The notes under the pieces are model-generated. The model worked only from the letters and a program-made list of their open reading frames with translations. It did no database searches and was not told the DNA's origin. A DNA stretch of 64,000 bases from Gracilibacter sp. BRH_c7a (GTDB lineage Bacteria > Bacillota > Desulfitobacteriia > Desulfitobacteriales > Syntrophobotulaceae): NCBI GenBank assembly GCA_001516055.1, contig LOEZ01000053.1:87312-151311 (forward strand), written 5' to 3'. Below are positions 1-8,358 of this stretch, piece after piece. The number at the start of each line of letters is the position of its first letter. Position 1 is the first letter of the stretch. A program made the position numbers and the translations under genes.

Positions 1-1461
1 CATAGCAGAGGTTGCTTTACCTTTCAGATCTTTTAGGTATTTTAACCCGGCCTTAAAAAGGTGCTCTGAACGGACTTCAACACCTGCATAATCCGTCATA
101 ATCTGTTGTAAGGCGATGTTGACTTCTTTCCAGGAAGGGCTCGCAGTACCAGCTTCCCGAGAAAGGAGTTCAGAATAAAACTGTCTTTTTTCCTCAACTA
201 ATGAATTTTCTTCTGCTGGTTCAAAAGTTCTTATATCTTGTGCTCTTTCGGCTGCACTCTTACCAGCAATCCAACCAAAAGTGGCGGCACTGGCGATATC
301 GGCTCTAAAGTTTCCGACCTCATCTCCAGCAGCATACAAACCTTGGATATTGGTAGCAGCCTTCTCGTTAATTTCTATTCCACGCCCGATTAAGAAAGGC
401 TCATATGTTGAAAATTCGACCATATGCTTGCGGACGTCAATCCCTTCATCGTCCATATAGTTAAGCAATGAGGTATCACCTTCTTGGGTTAAGCCCCAGA
501 GCATATATTGAATATCCTCTTCCGAAGTTTCTGAGCAATCCATATAAACTGGTTCCCCAGCCTTATTCTTTATACCGAAGACCCCATGCCAAATATCGGC
601 AGTGATATCTCCTAATTCCTTACTTGGCTTGGCCACAAAAGGACCAATAGGTTTACCTTCATAATCCTTAAGTACCCCTATCCAAGTTGCCTTTCCACAA
701 CGGTTAAAAAATTTAGGTCCCGCATGTGTATTAGGAATATCTAAGTTAACAAGTTTCGCTCCTGCTCTGTAAGCAGCTGCACGTCCATTTCCTGCACAGC
801 TTGGGCAAAAACCGAGATTGAACATCATTCCAGCTGTTTTAGGTGAATATAACCGGTTCGCAGTTCCTGTAGTTAAAATTACATTTTTTGCTCGAAAAAC
901 CCTTAGTTCTGGTTCCTCTGATGCAATACTGACTCCCAGAGCTCCGATGACTTCTCCGGAATCATTAGTGATGATTTCCACAATAGGAAGTTTATTAAAG
1001 ATAGTGACCCCACGCTTCAGTGCCTCACGGGTAAGAACTTCTTTTTGATTAGCACCCGCATATTTAAGAAAAATTCGAGGACGCCCAGGCATAGCATGAC
1101 CGTTAAATTCCCAGGTCCCATGAGGTCTCATATTAATGCCCCACTTATCCCAATCCTTAACCCGGTCAAACGATTCTTTTAAGAATAAGACGAGTAGGTC
1201 CTGATCCAAATATCCACCCGTTAGACACTCATTCATTTCTCTAATGATAGGTTGCATATCCTCTCCATGAACTTCAGGTATGTAACACTGAAAATGATCG
1301 TTACCTGTGCTTCCTGAGCCACTTCGTTTGGTGTTTGATTTCTCGGCTATAACAACTTTAGCCCCTGATTCGGCTGCTGATATCGCAGCCATTAAACCGC
1401 CTATCCCGCCACCAACAACCAAAACATCACATTCAACAGAGCTGTTATTTATCTTAATCAT
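1..1461 (-). CDS. FAD-dependent flavoprotein, AprA/fumarate reductase-like (3' end cut by window edge)
   Basis: Open reading frame read from an ATG at 1461 to the window edge (487 codons, no stop). The N-terminus has a dinucleotide-binding Rossmann motif (VGGGIGGLMAAISAAESGAK, residues about 16-35). Near residue 380 is the second FAD-contact segment (AGDEVGNFRADIASAATFGW). The order and spacing match the succinate dehydrogenase/fumarate reductase/adenylylsulfate reductase alpha superfamily. The ferredoxin gene directly upstream (20 bp gap) resembles the AprB type, so the pair probably forms a soluble cytoplasmic oxidoreductase that passes electrons between a flavin substrate site and a ferredoxin pool. 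The substrate is unknown. The C-terminal end is missing, so substrate-site residues cannot be judged. Co-regulation with the TRAP operon is suggested by a shared palindrome. Confidence 0.85.
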   Translation of the reverse strand, partial: MIKINNSSVECDVLVVGGGIGGLMAAISAAESGAKVVIAEKSNTKRSGSGSTGNDHFQCYIPEVHGEDMQPIIREMNECLTGGYLDQDLLVLFLKESFDRVKDWDKWGINMRPHGTWEFNGHAMPGRPRIFLKYAGANQKEVLTREALKRGVTIFNKLPIVEIITNDSGEVIGALGVSIASEEPELRVFRAKNVILTTGTANRLYSPKTAGMMFNLGFCPSCAGNGRAAAYRAGAKLVNLDIPNTHAGPKFFNRCGKATWIGVLKDYEGKPIGPFVAKPSKELGDITADIWHGVFGIKNKAGEPVYMDCSETSEEDIQYMLWGLTQEGDTSLLNYMDDEGIDVRKHMVEFSTYEPFLIGRGIEINEKAATNIQGLYAAGDEVGNFRADIASAATFGWIAGKSAAERAQDIRTFEPAEENSLVEEKRQFYSELLSREAGTASPSWKEVNIALQQIMTDYAGVEVRSEHLFKAGLKYLKDLKGKATSAM

Positions 1462-1481
1462 AAGAGGTCATTCTCCCTTCT

Positions 1482-1709
1482 TTACTTTTTTTCCGGTGCA
1501 TCAAGGTAAAGCATCATGGCGGGAAGCGGAAGCCGCAATTTGATAGCTTGCACCGCACAGTCGAGTACACAGGCATTGCAATGCCAACATTCCTCCGGAT
1601 AGGTTATCTGAGGAATATCCTCCCCTGTCATATGTAAAACATCACAGGGACAGATCTCAGCACATACCCCACATCCAATACATTCATCTTTGTTGATAAC
1701 AGGTGGCAA
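1482..1709 (-). CDS. 2x[4Fe-4S] ferredoxin, partner of the flavoprotein
   Basis: Small protein of about 75 residues with two cysteine clusters, CIGCGVCAEICPC and CWHCNACVLDC, each ligating a [4Fe-4S] cluster, and a C-terminal tail LPLPAMMLYLDAPEKK like that of AprB-type beta subunits. It is the first gene of a two-gene minus-strand operon with the flavoprotein. Start choice: an AAAGGAG ribosome site touches a TTG at 1718, so the next in-frame TTG at 1709 (8 bp spacing) is the more likely start. The N-terminus would then be MPPVINKDECIGCG. Role is inferred to be electron transfer to or from the flavoprotein. Confidence 0.85.
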   Translation of the reverse strand: MPPVINKDECIGCGVCAEICPCDVLHMTGEDIPQITYPEECWHCNACVLDCAVQAIKLRLPLPAMMLYLDAPEKK

Positions 1710-2113
1710 AAGAAACAACTCCTTTCTTCCTATACATAATTTTATCTAAGCAAATCGGCTCACCGATTAAAACAATCAATAATAATGCTATGATTCTTTC
1801 ATAGATTGAATCTTTTACAACATTTCCGTATATATCCATTAAATATAGGATACCTTTAAATGTCAAACAGCATTAATATCTGAGAATTAGTGATAATCGA
1901 AGAAAAAAGACTTAATCATCTATTTTTTAACCTAAACGATAATCGATTATTATTAGTTATTTTTTTTTTCCTCCCTGACATAAAATAAAACAATTTGAGA
2001 TTTTTGTAACAATGCAAAAATATCAGGAAGGAATTTCCACTAAAAAAGAGAATATCTAGAATCAGAATCTTCTGATTACTTAGGTGTTCATTATTTTTTT
2101 TGGGAGGATGCTA
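1710..2113. other. Divergent intergenic region between the ferredoxin and LVIVD genes
   Basis: About 400 AT-rich bases with no convincing gene. It carries the palindromic operator candidate at 1939-1950 and a T-rich tract after it. A half-similar GATAATCGA is at about 1892. The region must hold the promoters of both the ferredoxin-flavoprotein operon (minus) and the LVIVD gene (plus). No clear -35/-10 pair could be chosen by eye. Confidence 0.6.
1939..1950. promoter_or_regulatory. Palindromic operator candidate, copy 1 (ATAATCGATTAT)
   Basis: A perfect 12-bp palindrome in the context AAACG-ATAATCGATTAT-TAT. The same 12-mer occurs twice upstream of the TRAP transporter operon (6618-6629 and 6714-6725). 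Copies 1 and 2 share the flanks AAACG on the left and at least TAT on the right. Recurrence only in these two promoter regions suggests binding by one dimeric regulator. The regulator is not identifiable from the window. Confidence 0.6.
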
Positions 2114-3340
2114 ATGACAAACAATATTGATTTATCTAATCAACACTATTTAGAGAACTTGGAGCTCGTAGGGTATTCGGACCTTGGTGAAAAACCGGGA
2201 TTTAAAATGGCAATACAGGTAGTCGATAATCGTTGGTACCTCTATGTTGCTCATCTTTGGGAACCGGGGTGGAGTATTCTAGATGTTACCGATCCAGAGG
2301 AACCTAAACTTCTCAAATATATTTCCGGACCGTCGAATACATGGACCTTGCAAATACAGGTTGCAGATAGTTTAATGCTTACCAGCTTAGAGAAAATTTC
2401 GCCGGGATGGGGCGGAAACGATAACGAACCTAACGGAGAGGGAATCATTCTCTGGGATGTCTCTCAACCTGACTCGCCTGTGGAGTTGAGCCGTCTTAAG
2501 TTTGGAGCTAAGGGTACCCATCGGAACTTTTATGCTGGTGGTCGTTATGCCCACCTAGCAGCCTCTGTACCCGGTTATGAGGGAAATATCTATCTGGTTA
2601 TCGACCTTTTAGATCCTGCTAATCCCAAGGAAGTCTCAAGATGGTGGCTGCCTGAACAGGATATTTCTAAAAACCCTGATGCTGGAAAAGTAAAAATATC
2701 CCTCCATGGACCTGCCCATGTGGAGGGCGATAGAGTCTACCTGCCCTATGGTCATGGTGGCATGGTTATTCTTGATATCTCAGATATCTCTGCTCCAAAG
2801 CTTGTAAGCAAGTTAGATTTTGGACCTGATATGGGAAGTAAGATAGGGGTTCATACTGTCCTCCCAGTTCCCGGAACTAGTATTGCAGTAGTTAATACGG
2901 AAGCTATAAAAGAAAATAGCAATGAGCCTTATAACTATACTGCAATTGTAGACATTAAGGATGAGAAAAACCCTAAAATACTCTCCTTCTTTCCTCTGCC
3001 GAAGGTACCCTTGGGTCAACCTGCCGATTATTTCGTTACTAAAGGCGGCAGATTTGGGCCTCACAACCAACATCATCCACAGGGCCAGCCTCATCTTTTG
3101 GTGCGCTCAGACCTTATCTATTTGACTTACTTTAACGCGGGATTACGGTTGTATGATATCCAAGACCCCTTCCGCCCAAGAGAAGTAGGTTCTTTCTTAC
3201 CGGCTAACCCTCAAAAACGCTATGGTTTCAAACCCACGACACTGGTATCCCAAACTGAGGATGTCCTAGTAGATGCTCGTGGACATATTTACATTACTGA
3301 TAAGAATCACGGTATATTTATTCTCCGTGAAAAGGCTTAA
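2114..3340 (+). CDS. LVIVD-repeat beta-propeller protein, possibly a metalloenzyme
   Basis: A 408-aa protein built of about seven LVIVD-type blades, each with a variant of a (V/I)LD(V/I)-(T/S)DP-x-x-P-(K/R) turn: ILDVTDPEEPK, LWDVSQPDSPV, VIDLLDPANPK, ILDISDISAPK, IVDIKDEKNPK and LYDIQDPFRPR. No signal peptide is visible, so it should be cytoplasmic. Conserved-looking histidines cluster in short motifs (LHGPAHVEG, GVHTV, FGPHNQHHPQG), as in propeller metalloenzymes, but this is inference. Start: GGGAGG lies 6 bp before the ATG at 2114, whereas an upstream ATG at 2108 overlaps that site. It faces away from the flavoprotein operon across a shared operator, so it may act on the same substrate pathway. 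Function unknown. Confidence 0.8.
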   Translation: MTNNIDLSNQHYLENLELVGYSDLGEKPGFKMAIQVVDNRWYLYVAHLWEPGWSILDVTDPEEPKLLKYISGPSNTWTLQIQVADSLMLTSLEKISPGWGGNDNEPNGEGIILWDVSQPDSPVELSRLKFGAKGTHRNFYAGGRYAHLAASVPGYEGNIYLVIDLLDPANPKEVSRWWLPEQDISKNPDAGKVKISLHGPAHVEGDRVYLPYGHGGMVILDISDISAPKLVSKLDFGPDMGSKIGVHTVLPVPGTSIAVVNTEAIKENSNEPYNYTAIVDIKDEKNPKILSFFPLPKVPLGQPADYFVTKGGRFGPHNQHHPQGQPHLLVRSDLIYLTYFNAGLRLYDIQDPFRPREVGSFLPANPQKRYGFKPTTLVSQTEDVLVDARGHIYITDKNHGIFILREKA

Positions 3341-3452
3341 TTATGTCACTACCTTTACTATAAGAATAGTCATCTTTAATCATAAAACGTAGTTGCTTAA
3401 GATAGGCATAGCAATGTAATGGCAAAGCAATAAGCAAAGTTCTAGAGGAAAA

Positions 3453-3480
3453 TAGAGGCACAAACGTGCCTCTATTTTTA
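3453..3480. terminator. Bidirectional rho-independent terminator
   Basis: Stem TAGAGGCAC / GTGCCTCTA (9 bp, loop AAAC) with T-rich tails on both strands. It lies between the convergent LVIVD gene (plus) and the dctQ-like gene (minus) and can end both transcripts. Confidence 0.8.
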
Positions 3481-3495
3481 TGTCAGGATTTCATA

Positions 3496-4008
3496 TCACA
3501 TATTCTCTTTGGGTTTCGCATCAAATATTGCCACAAATAAATCAACCAGTAAGACTAAACTTAAAAACAGCACACCAACTGAAGCCGCAAGCATGAATGG
3601 GTATTCTGGAATATGAAGGGAAGGTGAAACATCATATCTCGAATATATAGAATAAGTTTCACGAAACATTTGAATGGTTACCAAGATAAAGAATCCTGTT
3701 GCCAAAAAATAGTTAAAGATGTTTAAAATTCTTCGAGCCTTTACCGATAGCCTTCTCACAAACATCTCAACATTAACGTTTCCCTTTTCTCTCTGCCCAT
3801 TAGCAAAGAAACAAAATACCAGTACAGCCATCATAAACTCCACGATTTCAAAGGAACCTTGGATTGGCCTGTTGATAGTATTTCTTAAAATTACATCAAC
3901 CGTAATTAAGAGCATCATGGACATAACAACGACAGTACCTATTACATTCAAAAGTCGGCTCGCCCAATATATTTTTCCTTTAATATTTGCGGCTAAATTG
4001 ATTAACAT
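3496..4008 (-). CDS. TRAP transporter small permease (DctQ family)
   Basis: A 170-aa membrane protein with four hydrophobic segments (roughly residues 15-40, 50-70, 92-115 and 135-160) and the DctQ-typical pattern around RNTINRPIQGSFEIVEFMMA. It forms the small membrane subunit of a tripartite ATP-independent periplasmic transporter with the DctM-like and DctP-like proteins encoded upstream. It is the last gene of the operon, in the order M-P-Q, with 12 bp to the binding-protein gene. It acts in the cytoplasmic membrane. Confidence 0.85.
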   Translation of the reverse strand: MLINLAANIKGKIYWASRLLNVIGTVVVMSMMLLITVDVILRNTINRPIQGSFEIVEFMMAVLVFCFFANGQREKGNVNVEMFVRRLSVKARRILNIFNYFLATGFFILVTIQMFRETYSIYSRYDVSPSLHIPEYPFMLAASVGVLFLSLVLLVDLFVAIFDAKPKENM

Positions 4009-4020
4009 TAATCTAATCTC

Positions 4021-5100
4021 CTATTGAGGATTTTGTTTAAGAAGCTCTTTAATAAGTTCTAAAGTTTTTGTACCGGCTAACCCTTTTGCGTCAACTGCTT
4101 TGGCATAATCATTGATTACTTGCTCGGCAATAGGTGCCATTTGGGCTTCCACATCTTCAGGAAGGAAGGCAACTGTATTCCCACTATCTTCAGCAGCTTT
4201 TATCGTTGGCTCTGTGCAATCATCATAGACATTGGCAACAAGTTGCGAAAAGTAATCCCCGCAGAGGGAATCAAACGTCTCTTTGTATTTGTCAGGTATT
4301 TTTGCATAAGAATCTTCATTCATAACGATTACATGCATACTATGATAAAAACTAGTATTGAAACGGTAAATATAGGGGGTTATTTCGGTTAGCTTGAATC
4401 CTTGGACAGCCTGCCAGTCAATAGACCAACCATCTAAAACTTTCTTTTCCAATTGTTGATACATTTCTGGAGGTGGCATTACAGCAGGAACAGCACCAAT
4501 TTGCTTAGTAAATTCTGTTGGTGTACCACCCAGACTTCTCATTTTTAATCCTTTAAAATCATCCAAGCTTTTAATCTCTTTAAATGTACCGAGAGGGGTT
4601 TCGCCACCGGACATCAAACCGATTACTTTTGTACCAGTCTCAGCCCATTCCTTTTGGACATCCCCAGAGGTCTCATACAGCTTCCAGCCAATCTTTGAAG
4701 CATGTCGGCCATCTTTAAAGCCTAACATTGGAGCAATCAAGGTCTCTGTAAGAGGGAATCTCCCGGCGTAAAGACCGATTGAAGCCCAGCTGATATCAGA
4801 TATTCCGTCTTGAGCTAATTCTATTCCTTTAGGTCCAGGTCCAAGAGTAGCTGAAGGATAAAGCGTAACTTTAACTATCCCATCTGTTTTTGCAGCTACT
4901 TCATCGGCCCACTTCTGAAATGCTGTTCCCATTGGCCCATGGGGTGGATCTTGAAAGTGCATCTTTAGTTCAACCGGTTCAATAACCTCTTCTTCTGAAG
5001 GTGCTGCAGGTTGACTGGCTGGTGCACTACAGCCTACGACCATTGTGACCATAAGACATACGATTAACAATAGTAATCCCGTTCTTTTCCAATTTAACAT
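4021..5100 (-). CDS. TRAP transporter substrate-binding lipoprotein (DctP family)
   Basis: A 359-aa DctP-type solute receptor. Residues 1-25 form a lipoprotein signal ending in a VVGC lipobox, so it is anchored on the outer face of the membrane. The mature part has DctP features: LGPGPKGIELAQDGISDISW, the region MRSLGGTPTEFTKQIGAVPA with the conserved Arg that usually grips a carboxylate, and Trp/Tyr-rich helices near residues 230-260. TRAP receptors usually bind organic acids or related anions; the actual ligand cannot be read. It lies between the DctM- and DctQ-like genes, with 84 bp to the former. Confidence 0.88.
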   Translation of the reverse strand: MLNWKRTGLLLLIVCLMVTMVVGCSAPASQPAAPSEEEVIEPVELKMHFQDPPHGPMGTAFQKWADEVAAKTDGIVKVTLYPSATLGPGPKGIELAQDGISDISWASIGLYAGRFPLTETLIAPMLGFKDGRHASKIGWKLYETSGDVQKEWAETGTKVIGLMSGGETPLGTFKEIKSLDDFKGLKMRSLGGTPTEFTKQIGAVPAVMPPPEMYQQLEKKVLDGWSIDWQAVQGFKLTEITPYIYRFNTSFYHSMHVIVMNEDSYAKIPDKYKETFDSLCGDYFSQLVANVYDDCTEPTIKAAEDSGNTVAFLPEDVEAQMAPIAEQVINDYAKAVDAKGLAGTKTLELIKELLKQNPQ

Positions 5101-5184
5101 TTCTTAACCTCCCTTTTATTCTTTCTATATTTAGTTAGATGCGCTTCTAATCACCACCGTCCCTTCATTCCTCTATCTCAATTT

Positions 5185-6486
5185 CTATCTCGTAATGCTG
5201 GGTAAGAAGAGTGCTATATCAGGAAAGACAAGCAAAATAGCAATGAAAAAAAGCATCACAATCCAAAATGGTAACACACCCTTAAAGATTGTTTCTAAAG
5301 GCACATCTTTAGCAACACCATGAATGATATAGACATTAAGCCCAACAGGCGGGGTGATCAAAGCCTGTTCCATAATTACAACCACGAGAACCCCAAACCA
5401 AATCGGATCAAATCCCAGAGAAATAACGACCGGATAAAAGATTGGGATAGTAAGTAAAATCATTCCTATCGCGTCCATAATACAACCAAGAACTAAATAG
5501 AGAGCAATAATCCCGATCATAATAACGGTAGGCGGAAGGGGTAAAGCAGATATAACCTCTGTTAAAGTGGCGGGTATTCTGGTTATCGCCAGGAAATAAC
5601 CGAATATAAAGGCTCCAATCATGATAATAAATACCATGGCTGTAGTCCTCCCGGTATCAAACAGGCAATTGCGTAGGTTCTCAAACGTGCACTGCCCTCT
5701 AAAAACCATAAATAGTAACGCGCCAAAGGCTCCAATCGCTGCTGCTTCGGTTGGGGTAAAAAGTCCAAACATCATGCCTCCGATTACACCGACAAACAAC
5801 AGGACAATCCCCCATACCCCCTTAAGGGCCTCAACCTTCTCTTTTAAGCTAAATTTCGGACCAGCTGGACCTTTTTCCGGATTTATTTTTGCTATTATAT
5901 AAATAGTTAGCATGAAGAGACTAGCAAGGAGAAGTCCAGGGACAATACCTGCCACGAATAATTCTCTAATTGAATTCTCACTAATGACTCCATATAAGAT
6001 AAAACCTACACTTGGAGGAATCAGTATTCCTAGGGTTCCCCCTGCAGCTACAGATCCCGTAGCTAGCCCCATATCATATTTATATTTTTTCATTTCGGGA
6101 ATAACAATCGTACCCATGGTTGCTGCAGTCGCAGGACTTGCTCCACAAATCGAAGCAAAACCTGCACAACCGCCGATGGAAGCAATGGCCAGACCTCCCG
6201 GAACGAAACCTAACCAACGATAGAAAACATTAAATAAATCTCGGCTCAGCCCCGAGTAAAACGCGAAATATCCCATCAAGATAAATAGCGGTACGACACT
6301 CAGCGTGTAACTGGAACAAGCTTCAAATGGTACCATTTTCAACATACCGAGTGCTGCCTTAAATGAAGTTAAATAGGCATATCCGCCAAATCCAACTAAA
6401 CACATCACAAAACCGATCGGCATACCGATAATGATTAACACTAATAACACTACTATGCCTATAATCCCTACAATAATAGGATCCAA
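5185..6486 (-). CDS. TRAP transporter large permease (DctM family)
   Basis: A 433-aa polytopic protein (about 11-12 membrane segments) with DctM hallmarks: GGCAGFASICGASPATAATMG, GTLGILIPPSVGFILYG and the C-terminal TPPVGLNVYIIHGVA. It uses an ion gradient to move the solute delivered by the DctP receptor. The start is a TTG at 6486 preceded by a GGGTGAG ribosome site. It is the first gene of the TRAP operon, and two copies of the ATAATCGATTAT palindrome lie 130-240 bp upstream, which points to regulated uptake. Confidence 0.9.
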   Translation of the reverse strand: MDPIIVGIIGIVVLLVLIIIGMPIGFVMCLVGFGGYAYLTSFKAALGMLKMVPFEACSSYTLSVVPLFILMGYFAFYSGLSRDLFNVFYRWLGFVPGGLAIASIGGCAGFASICGASPATAATMGTIVIPEMKKYKYDMGLATGSVAAGGTLGILIPPSVGFILYGVISENSIRELFVAGIVPGLLLASLFMLTIYIIAKINPEKGPAGPKFSLKEKVEALKGVWGIVLLFVGVIGGMMFGLFTPTEAAAIGAFGALLFMVFRGQCTFENLRNCLFDTGRTTAMVFIIMIGAFIFGYFLAITRIPATLTEVISALPLPPTVIMIGIIALYLVLGCIMDAIGMILLTIPIFYPVVISLGFDPIWFGVLVVVIMEQALITPPVGLNVYIIHGVAKDVPLETIFKGVLPFWIVMLFFIAILLVFPDIALFLPSITR

Positions 6487-6617
6487 TTAAACTCACCCAC
6501 CTATCGGTCTCTTTATTATCGCTTTCATAAATTGTTAATATATATGTAGAATTAGCTGTATGATTTATTGAGAAGCTGATATCAAATAACAAGTAACTAA
6601 TCGCTCCTATATAAACG

Positions 6618-6629
6618 ATAATCGATTAT
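6618..6629. promoter_or_regulatory. Palindromic operator candidate, copy 2 (ATAATCGATTAT)
   Basis: Exact copy of the palindrome at 1939-1950, with the same left flank (AAACG) and a similar right flank (TATAGTTA against TATTAGTTA). It lies about 130 bp upstream of the TTG start of the DctM-like gene. Confidence 0.6.
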
Positions 6630-6713
6630 TATAGTTAATTTTTTTTGTGCTTTTTTTCTTTTAGAAATGCACAAAGTAACACTTCTCAAACTTTCACCTC
6701 CATATCAGAATAT

Positions 6714-6725
6714 ATAATCGATTAT
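6714..6725. promoter_or_regulatory. Palindromic operator candidate, copy 3 (ATAATCGATTAT)
   Basis: Third exact copy, 96 bp centre-to-centre from copy 2. Two sites spaced this way upstream of one operon could support cooperative binding or looping; this is inference. Confidence 0.55.
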
Positions 6726-6823
6726 TTTAAGTATATTGCAAAGGAAAATCTTTAACAACCCTTGTTAGTACAAGTTATTATTACAATTTTCGATAAAATT
6801 TTCACAAACTTTTCCCTTTTCCT

Positions 6824-7804
6824 TTAGAATAGGCACTTCAGCAGTTCGGCTCTTGTAAGTCCATTAAAATAATTTGACAAATCTACACTTTCTAAAAAAG
6901 TATTCAAATCATCTTCCCGATACCTTACTCCCTGAAAACTAGCTGCCAGTTCATTGATATCTTCATTACTAAAAAAATCACCATATATTTTACATTTTTC
7001 AATAATACCTTTCTGAACATTGAGACCAATCTCTATCCCTCCGCAACTAAATCGACCACTTTTTTTTAGATTGAATTCTGGTGAATGACCATAATTCCAT
7101 TCCCAAGTGAGGTATTTATCCTCAACTAACTGTTTAATTCTATTCTGTTCTTCTTCCGAAAGCTTATATTCCTTAATAGGTTTTTCCTCAAATAAATGAT
7201 ATAACAATAATTCGCGGAATTCTTGAACGGATATTTTTTCAGCGATGTAATCAACAATATTGGTTACCCTACTACGTACAGACTTTAAACCTTTTGATTC
7301 AATCTTATCAGGCTTGACACTCAATGCAGCCTGAACGTCTTCCAAGCGGGAACTAAAGAGTATTGTACCGTGATGTAAAGTTCTATCTCTAAAATGATAT
7401 TGAGCATTACCCGAAAACTTTTTGTTATCAATCGTTATGTCATTTCGCCCCGTATGTTCAGCTTGGATGCCAATTTTAGCTAAGGCACTTACTACAGGTT
7501 CAGTGAATTGACGAAAATCTATCATGTTTTTCGAATCTGTCACTATGAAGGAAAAGTTCAGATTACCTAAATCATGATAGACAGCCCCTCCACCGGTAAT
7601 TCTTCTGACAACATTGACATTATTTTCTTTAATATATTGGGTGTTAATCTCTTCAATTGTATTCTGAAAGCGACCGATAATTACAGAGGGTTCATTTTGC
7701 CAAAGAAGGATATAGCTTTCGTTTTGGTCAAGGTTTTTTAATACATATTCCTCTAAAGCCAGGTTGTAGTACGGATTAAGAGAATCATTACGTATATAAA
7801 TCAT
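6824..7804 (-). CDS. lplA: Lipoate-protein ligase A
   Basis: A 326-aa LplA/LipM-superfamily ligase that attaches free lipoate to lipoyl domains through lipoyl-AMP. The catalytic-fold signature RRITGGGAVYHDLGNLNFSF is at about residues 67-86, followed by a (S)GNAQYH segment (about 137-142) and the C-terminal accessory domain expected of LplA at this length. No lipoyl-dependent complex is encoded in the window, so the target (for example a glycine cleavage H protein or an oxo-acid dehydrogenase) lies elsewhere. It is in the same direction as the TRAP operon but separated by 337 bp, so it is probably an independent unit. Confidence 0.9.
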   Translation of the reverse strand: MIYIRNDSLNPYYNLALEEYVLKNLDQNESYILLWQNEPSVIIGRFQNTIEEINTQYIKENNVNVVRRITGGGAVYHDLGNLNFSFIVTDSKNMIDFRQFTEPVVSALAKIGIQAEHTGRNDITIDNKKFSGNAQYHFRDRTLHHGTILFSSRLEDVQAALSVKPDKIESKGLKSVRSRVTNIVDYIAEKISVQEFRELLLYHLFEEKPIKEYKLSEEEQNRIKQLVEDKYLTWEWNYGHSPEFNLKKSGRFSCGGIEIGLNVQKGIIEKCKIYGDFFSNEDINELAASFQGVRYREDDLNTFLESVDLSNYFNGLTRAELLKCLF

Positions 7805-8358
7805 AGATTCTTAAACTCTCCTCTAGTTATTCTTTTATTCCATATATTTACTATATATACCTATCATATCATATAATCATCTAGTATATTTTTGTAAACA
7901 TCTCAACTCATTAAGATCTAATAAGTTGAGATATTTCTCTTAATAGTGCAAAGGAATGGTCAACACTCGTGGTCCCATCACCGTTAATAAGACAGCATCG
8001 AGAAGGGGCTAACCAAGAACGATCAAAAATCAATAGTTAGCTCTCCCTATCTATCTTATCACATAATTATCTATATAAATTTACTAAAACAAACTTATTT
8101 CGGATAAGTTTTATTTCTATTAATTCATGTCTTAAACGTGACAATACTAGATATTCCCTAAGAACACCTCTTAGTTTTTTCGAAATTTTCTAAGAATTAA
8201 TTGATTATAAATTGGAAGGAATTTACACAAATGTGCAGAATACAATGAGTCAATCTGAATATTCTGAATATTGGGACTAGTTATTTAGAGACTTCTAATT
8301 ATGCTAAGAATTCTAACGAAACACTATCCGTCAGAATCAAGTAGAAGGGAGAATGTTC
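7805..8358. other. Intergenic region upstream of the nitrilase gene
   Basis: About 550 AT-rich bases without a supported gene. Visible items: an inverted repeat at about 7903-7936 (ATCTCAACT ... AAGTTGAGAT), and a 10-of-12 match to the upstream palindrome at 8197-8208 (TTAATTGATTAT), about 150 bp before the nitrilase start. That match could be a weak copy of the same operator. A GGAAGGAATTT string near 8214 resembles one at about 2027 upstream of the LVIVD gene. Confidence 0.4.

Larger units (their letters stand above)
6487..6823. other. Promoter region of the TRAP operon
   Basis: AT-rich gap between the TRAP operon (minus) and the 3' end of the lipoate ligase gene (minus). It contains the two palindrome copies listed separately and long T tracts on the plus strand. 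No gene is seen. Confidence 0.6.
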
